Shown piece after piece: positions 12,403 through 14,861 of a stretch of 14,861 bases of DNA. Origin of the DNA: Longimicrobiaceae bacterium (GTDB lineage: Bacteria > Gemmatimonadota > Gemmatimonadetes > Longimicrobiales > Longimicrobiaceae); contig JASLAX010000080.1 of the NCBI GenBank assembly GCA_030146875.1, positions 1 through 14,861 on the forward strand, read 5' to 3'. Numbering within the stretch: the stretch's first letter is position 1; every line of letters begins with the position of its first letter. A program made the position numbers and the translations under genes. The notes beneath the pieces are model-generated. The model saw only the letters and a program-made list of their open reading frames with translations, was not told the DNA's origin and ran no database searches.

Positions 12403-13080
12403 ATGACCCTGGTCCCGCTCCTCACGGCGCTCACCGCCGGCTTCCTGCACGCGCTGGAGCCGGACCACATGGCCGCCGTGACCACCTTCGTGTCGCGACG
12501 CCCGCGCCCCGCGCAGGCGCTGGCCTTCGGCGTGCGCTGGGGGCTGGGCCACTCCGCCGCCATCCTGCTGGTGGGCGGGGCGCTGCTGGCGCTGGACGTG
12601 CGCTTTCCGGCGGGGCTGGCGCGGGGTCTGGAGTTCGGGGTGGGCGGGCTGCTGCTGGCGCTGGGCTTGTGGCTGCTGTGGACGCTGGCGCACGAGCGCG
12701 CGCACCTGGCCGCCAGCGGAGAGGCCCCCGCGCGGCCGCACCGCCACCTGCCCTTCGGCCGGCGCCACGCGCACGACGGCGAGGGGCGCCGCGGGAGCCT
12801 GTGGGTGGGGGTGGCGCACGGGCTGGCGGGCACCGCGCCGCTGGTGGCGGTGCTCCCCATCGCCCTGGCGCGCTCGCCCGTCGCCGGCGGGGCGTACCTG
12901 CTGCTCTTCGGGGTGGGCACGACCCTCGCGATGGGGCTCTACGCGGCGCTGGCCGGCGCGGTCTTCCAGCGCGCGGGGGAGCGGACCCCCTCGCTGGGCG
13001 GCGCGCTGCGGGCGCTCACCGCGGTGGGCAGCGCGGCGCTGGGCGTGTTCTGGATGATCGGGGCGCTGGGCGGAGCCTGA
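12403..13080 (+). CDS. NiCoT/UreH-like metal transporter
   Basis: 225 residues with about six hydrophobic helices and no signal peptide, an inner-membrane protein. TM1 carries HALEPDHMAAV (H16, D21, H22), the H-x4-D-H signature of nickel/cobalt transporters and UreH-like proteins. TM2 contains GVRWGLGHSAAILLVGG (H50), and a later helix begins GVAHGLAGTAPLVAVLP. The loop between has a His-rich patch RPHRHLPFGRRHAHD (H113, H115, H122, H124), a probable metal-binding cytoplasmic or periplasmic segment. Length fits UreH/HupE-sized transporters rather than full NiCoT. No urease or hydrogenase genes are nearby, so the metal (Ni, Co or other) is open. ATG 12403 has no SD; the frame upstream is the 5' leader. 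A CDGSH gene follows 50 bases on. Confidence 0.8.
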   Translation: MTLVPLLTALTAGFLHALEPDHMAAVTTFVSRRPRPAQALAFGVRWGLGHSAAILLVGGALLALDVRFPAGLARGLEFGVGGLLLALGLWLLWTLAHERAHLAASGEAPARPHRHLPFGRRHAHDGEGRRGSLWVGVAHGLAGTAPLVAVLPIALARSPVAGGAYLLLFGVGTTLAMGLYAALAGAVFQRAGERTPSLGGALRALTAVGSAALGVFWMIGALGGA

Positions 13081-13130
13081 GGGACGGCGCCGCCGCGCCC
13101 GCGGGTTCCCTTTCGAGCGTGGAGGTGGTG

Positions 13131-13439
13131 ATGGCGGAGGAGACGAACGCGGTGGAGGGCGGCGCCCCGGTGGATCGCCCGGTGACCATCACGGTGCGGA
13201 ACAACGGGCCGTACCTGGTGGAGGGGCCCGTGAAGGTGGTGGACGCCGACGGGAACGACTACATGGTGCACGAGAAGAAGCGCGTCTCGCTCTGCCGCTG
13301 CGGCGCGTCCACCACCAAGCCCTTCTGCGACGGCACGCACTCCAAGATGGGCTTCGAGGCCGCCGAGCGCGCCGTCCGCCAGGCCCAGGGCGGGGGCGAG
13401 AGCGGCGCGGCCCCGACCGCGGGCGGACCTGCCGCGTAG
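13131..13439 (+). CDS. CDGSH iron-sulfur domain protein
   Basis: 102 residues. The CDGSH cluster-binding motif is complete: CRCGASTTKPFCDGTH gives C55, C57, C66 and H70 (3Cys:1His), which hold a redox-active, labile [2Fe-2S] cluster. Residues ~17-50 (VTITVRNNGPYLVEGPVKVV) form the beta-rich lead-in typical of short bacterial CDGSH proteins. The last ~25 residues are a Gly/Ala-rich disordered tail. An excellent SD (GGAGG, 13121-13125) lies 5 bases before the ATG. It is probably cotranscribed with the metal transporter and ends at a clear intrinsic terminator. The role is likely electron or Fe-S cluster handling (family knowledge). Confidence 0.92.
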   Translation: MAEETNAVEGGAPVDRPVTITVRNNGPYLVEGPVKVVDADGNDYMVHEKKRVSLCRCGASTTKPFCDGTHSKMGFEAAERAVRQAQGGGESGAAPTAGGPAA

Positions 13440-13500
13440 GGACGGCGGGGGCGCGCGGCCGCTGAGACGCACGGACGGAAGCACGGCGACGGCCACGCCC

Positions 13501-13535
13501 GCCCGGCGCGCTCCCCGCAGCGTGCCGGGCTTTTC
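13501..13535 (+). terminator. Intrinsic terminator after the CDGSH gene
   Basis: A 12-bp stem (13501-13512 with 13519-13530, one G-U) with a 6-base loop, followed by TTTTC. It lies 62 bases beyond the stop codon and separates the NiCoT-CDGSH unit from the sulfurtransferase. Confidence 0.85.
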
Positions 13536-13585
13536 ATACGGTCCGCCTTTGGCGCGGGCCCTTCCTTCCCACGGAGCGAGGATCG

Positions 13586-14464
13586 ATGGCGACGCAAACG
13601 GGGCCGATCGAAGCGCGCGGCTACGCGCACCCGGAGGCGCTGGTCTCCACGGAGTGGGTGGCGGCCCACCTGAACGACCCCGCCGTGCGCCTGGTGGAGT
13701 CGAACGAGGACGTGCTGCTGTACGACACGGGCCACATCCCCGGCGCGATCCGGCTCGACTGGCACACCGACCTGCAGGACCCGCTTCAGCGCGACTACCT
13801 GAACGCGGAGAGCTTCGCGCGCCTGATGAGCGAGAAGGGCATCGCGCCCGACACCACCGTGGTCTTCTACGGCGACAAGAACAACTGGTGGGCCACGTAC
13901 GCGCTCTGGGTCTTCCGCCTCTTCGGCCACGACCGCGTGCGGGTGATGGACGGCGGGCGCAAGAAGTGGGAGGACGAGGGGCGCGAGACCACCACCGACT
14001 ACCCCTCGCACCCGCCCACGGAGTACCCGGTCCCGAAGCGCGACGACGAGAAGATCCGCGCCTTCCGCGAGGACGTGCTGGAGCACGTGAAGAAGAAGGG
14101 CCAGCTCGTGGACGTGCGCTCGCCCGAGGAGTTCAGCGGCGAGAAGCTGCACATGCCCGACTACCCGCAGGAGGGGGCCATGCGCGGCGGCCACATCCCC
14201 GGGGCCCGGAGCATGCCGTGGGCGCGCGCCGTGAACCCGGAGACGGGCGAGTTCCGCAGCGCCGACGAGCTCCGCGAGCTGTACCAGGACGGGCTCGGCC
14301 TCTCCCCGGCGGACGACACCATCGCCTACTGCCGGATCGGGGAGCGCTCGTCGCACACCTGGTTCGCGCTCACGTACCTGCTGGGCTTCCGGAACGTGCG
14401 GAACTACGACGGCTCGTGGACGGAGTGGGGCAACGCGGTGCGGCTCCCCATCGAGAAGCCGTAG
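13586..14464 (+). CDS. Thiosulfate/3-mercaptopyruvate sulfurtransferase (two rhodanese domains)
   Basis: 292 residues, the expected size for tandem-rhodanese sulfurtransferases (CysA/SseA type). The N-terminal, non-catalytic domain (~residues 18-130) has VRLVESNEDVLLYDTGHIPGAIRLDWHTDLQ; the C-terminal domain (~155-288) has LVDVRSPEEFSGE, GHIPGARSMPW and the active-site loop CRIGERSSHTWF with persulfide Cys C249. The loop contains Arg, pointing to thiosulfate (TST) rather than mercaptopyruvate as sulfur donor. It transfers sulfane sulfur to cyanide or thiols; no signal peptide, hence cytoplasmic. SD GGAGCGAGG (13573-13581) precedes the ATG. Monocistronic, bracketed by terminators at 13501 and 14489. 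Confidence 0.94.
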   Translation: MATQTGPIEARGYAHPEALVSTEWVAAHLNDPAVRLVESNEDVLLYDTGHIPGAIRLDWHTDLQDPLQRDYLNAESFARLMSEKGIAPDTTVVFYGDKNNWWATYALWVFRLFGHDRVRVMDGGRKKWEDEGRETTTDYPSHPPTEYPVPKRDDEKIRAFREDVLEHVKKKGQLVDVRSPEEFSGEKLHMPDYPQEGAMRGGHIPGARSMPWARAVNPETGEFRSADELRELYQDGLGLSPADDTIAYCRIGERSSHTWFALTYLLGFRNVRNYDGSWTEWGNAVRLPIEKP

Positions 14465-14488
14465 GACGCTCCGTCCGGAGGGATGGCC

Positions 14489-14521
14489 CGGGGCCGGCGC
14501 GGATCACCCGCGCCGGCCCCG
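14489..14521 (+). terminator. Strong hairpin terminator after the sulfurtransferase
   Basis: A perfect 14-bp stem (14489-14502 with 14508-14521) and a 5-base loop, 25 bases after the stop codon. The T-tract is poor (CGTCGTTCC), so termination could be partial. Confidence 0.65.
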
Positions 14522-14525
14522 CGTC

Positions 14526-14572
14526 GTTCCCGGATGGAAACCACCCTCGTTCCCGCCCGGGAACGCGGGAAC
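14526..14572. repeat. Cluster of four GTTCCCG/CGGGAAC heptamers
   Basis: GTTCCCG at 14526 and 14549, its complement CGGGAAC at 14558 and 14566, two each way in 47 bases. The inner pair forms a palindrome GTTCCCG-CC-CGGGAAC (14549-14564). It lies ~150 bases upstream of the last gene and could be an operator. This is inference. Confidence 0.4.
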
Positions 14573-14722
14573 GCCGCGCCGGGCGGCCATTTCCGCCCAA
14601 CCGCATGCGTCGCAACGACGTTCGGAAAGTCGGCGGAACGGCACCGGGGTTGCCGGACCTTCCGTCCCTCGCAAAGGGCCGCGCCCGGCCCGGAAACGAC
14701 CCCTCTCCGCACCTCGGGAGCC

Positions 14723-14861
14723 ATGACCAAGCGCACCCTCCTCCTGGCCGCCGCCGCCCTGGTGGCCATGCCCGCCGCGTCCGAGGCCCAGACGTGGTCC
14801 AGCACCGCGCCCACCATCAACGTGCGCGCGACCATGGGCCAGATCCGCCAGTTCCGCACGG
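14723..14861 (+). CDS. Secreted protein, 5' end only (cut by window edge)
   Basis: 46 codons are visible. MTKRTLLLAAAALVAMPAASEAQ is a clear signal peptide with cleavage after SEA or AQ, followed by mature sequence TWSSTAPTINVRATMGQIRQF. No domain can be assigned from this fragment. GGGAG at 14716-14720 is only 2 bases from the ATG, an unusually tight SD. A cluster of inverted heptamers upstream may regulate it. Confidence 0.65.
   Translation, partial: MTKRTLLLAAAALVAMPAASEAQTWSSTAPTINVRATMGQIRQFRT

Noticed and set aside
11628..12920. 430-codon minus-strand frame
   Set aside because: Antisense to the signal-peptide TonB_C gene and the metal transporter, without recognisable domains.

Overview
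This is a very GC-rich (around 70% or more), gene-dense bacterial chromosome segment. It carries at least 16 credible genes, plus partial genes at both ends. Secreted proteins with CarboxypepD_reg and TonB C-terminal modules, an Rrf2 regulator, REP-like intergenic hairpins and many GTG starts suggest a Gram-negative soil or sediment bacterium. Gemmatimonadota (Longimicrobium-like) is my best guess; this is inference from style, since no rRNA or other marker gene is present.

Positions 1-369 hold the 3' end of a TPR gene. A 532-base gene-free stretch follows. It carries two copies of a ~57-base repeat and several hairpins that look like REP/RAYT-type intergenic elements.

Positions 846-6477 form a plus-strand block: an Rrf2 (YwnA-like) redox-type regulator with a good sigma70-like promoter, a small secreted CarboxypepD_reg protein, an Old Yellow Enzyme-family ene-reductase, a 35-codon proline-rich small ORF with a strong SD, an MFS exporter and a full-length ABC exporter. 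A CGTAAC-core AT-rich motif recurs just upstream of the first three genes. The block therefore reads as a possible regulator-centred electrophile or xenobiotic response (detoxify, then export). A coiled-coil hypothetical gene ends at 7090 and is closed by a perfect 15-bp bidirectional terminator.

Positions 7166-11428 are minus strand. In transcription order they hold: hicB-hicA-ATL-small coiled-coil gene, a four-gene operon in which every junction overlaps by 4 nt (GTGA or ATGA); a DoxX-like membrane protein; a UPF0175 antitoxin/PIN toxin pair abutting as TGA-ATG; and an uncharacterised membrane protein with an MDRVSGWYKR motif. Two nearly identical terminator hairpins bracket the UPF0175/PIN pair.

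Positions 11583-14861 are plus strand again: a secreted TonB C-terminal-domain protein, a NiCoT/UreH-like metal transporter followed by a CDGSH iron-sulfur protein (probable operon, clear promoter, clear terminator), a two-domain thiosulfate sulfurtransferase, and the 5' end of a secreted protein. No CRISPR array, tRNA, rRNA, IS element or prophage gene was seen. The most interesting novelty candidates are the putative Rrf2 regulon with its leader-ORF/hairpin ahead of the efflux gene, and the fusion of a HicBA module with an alkyltransferase-like DNA-damage sensor in one coupled operon.
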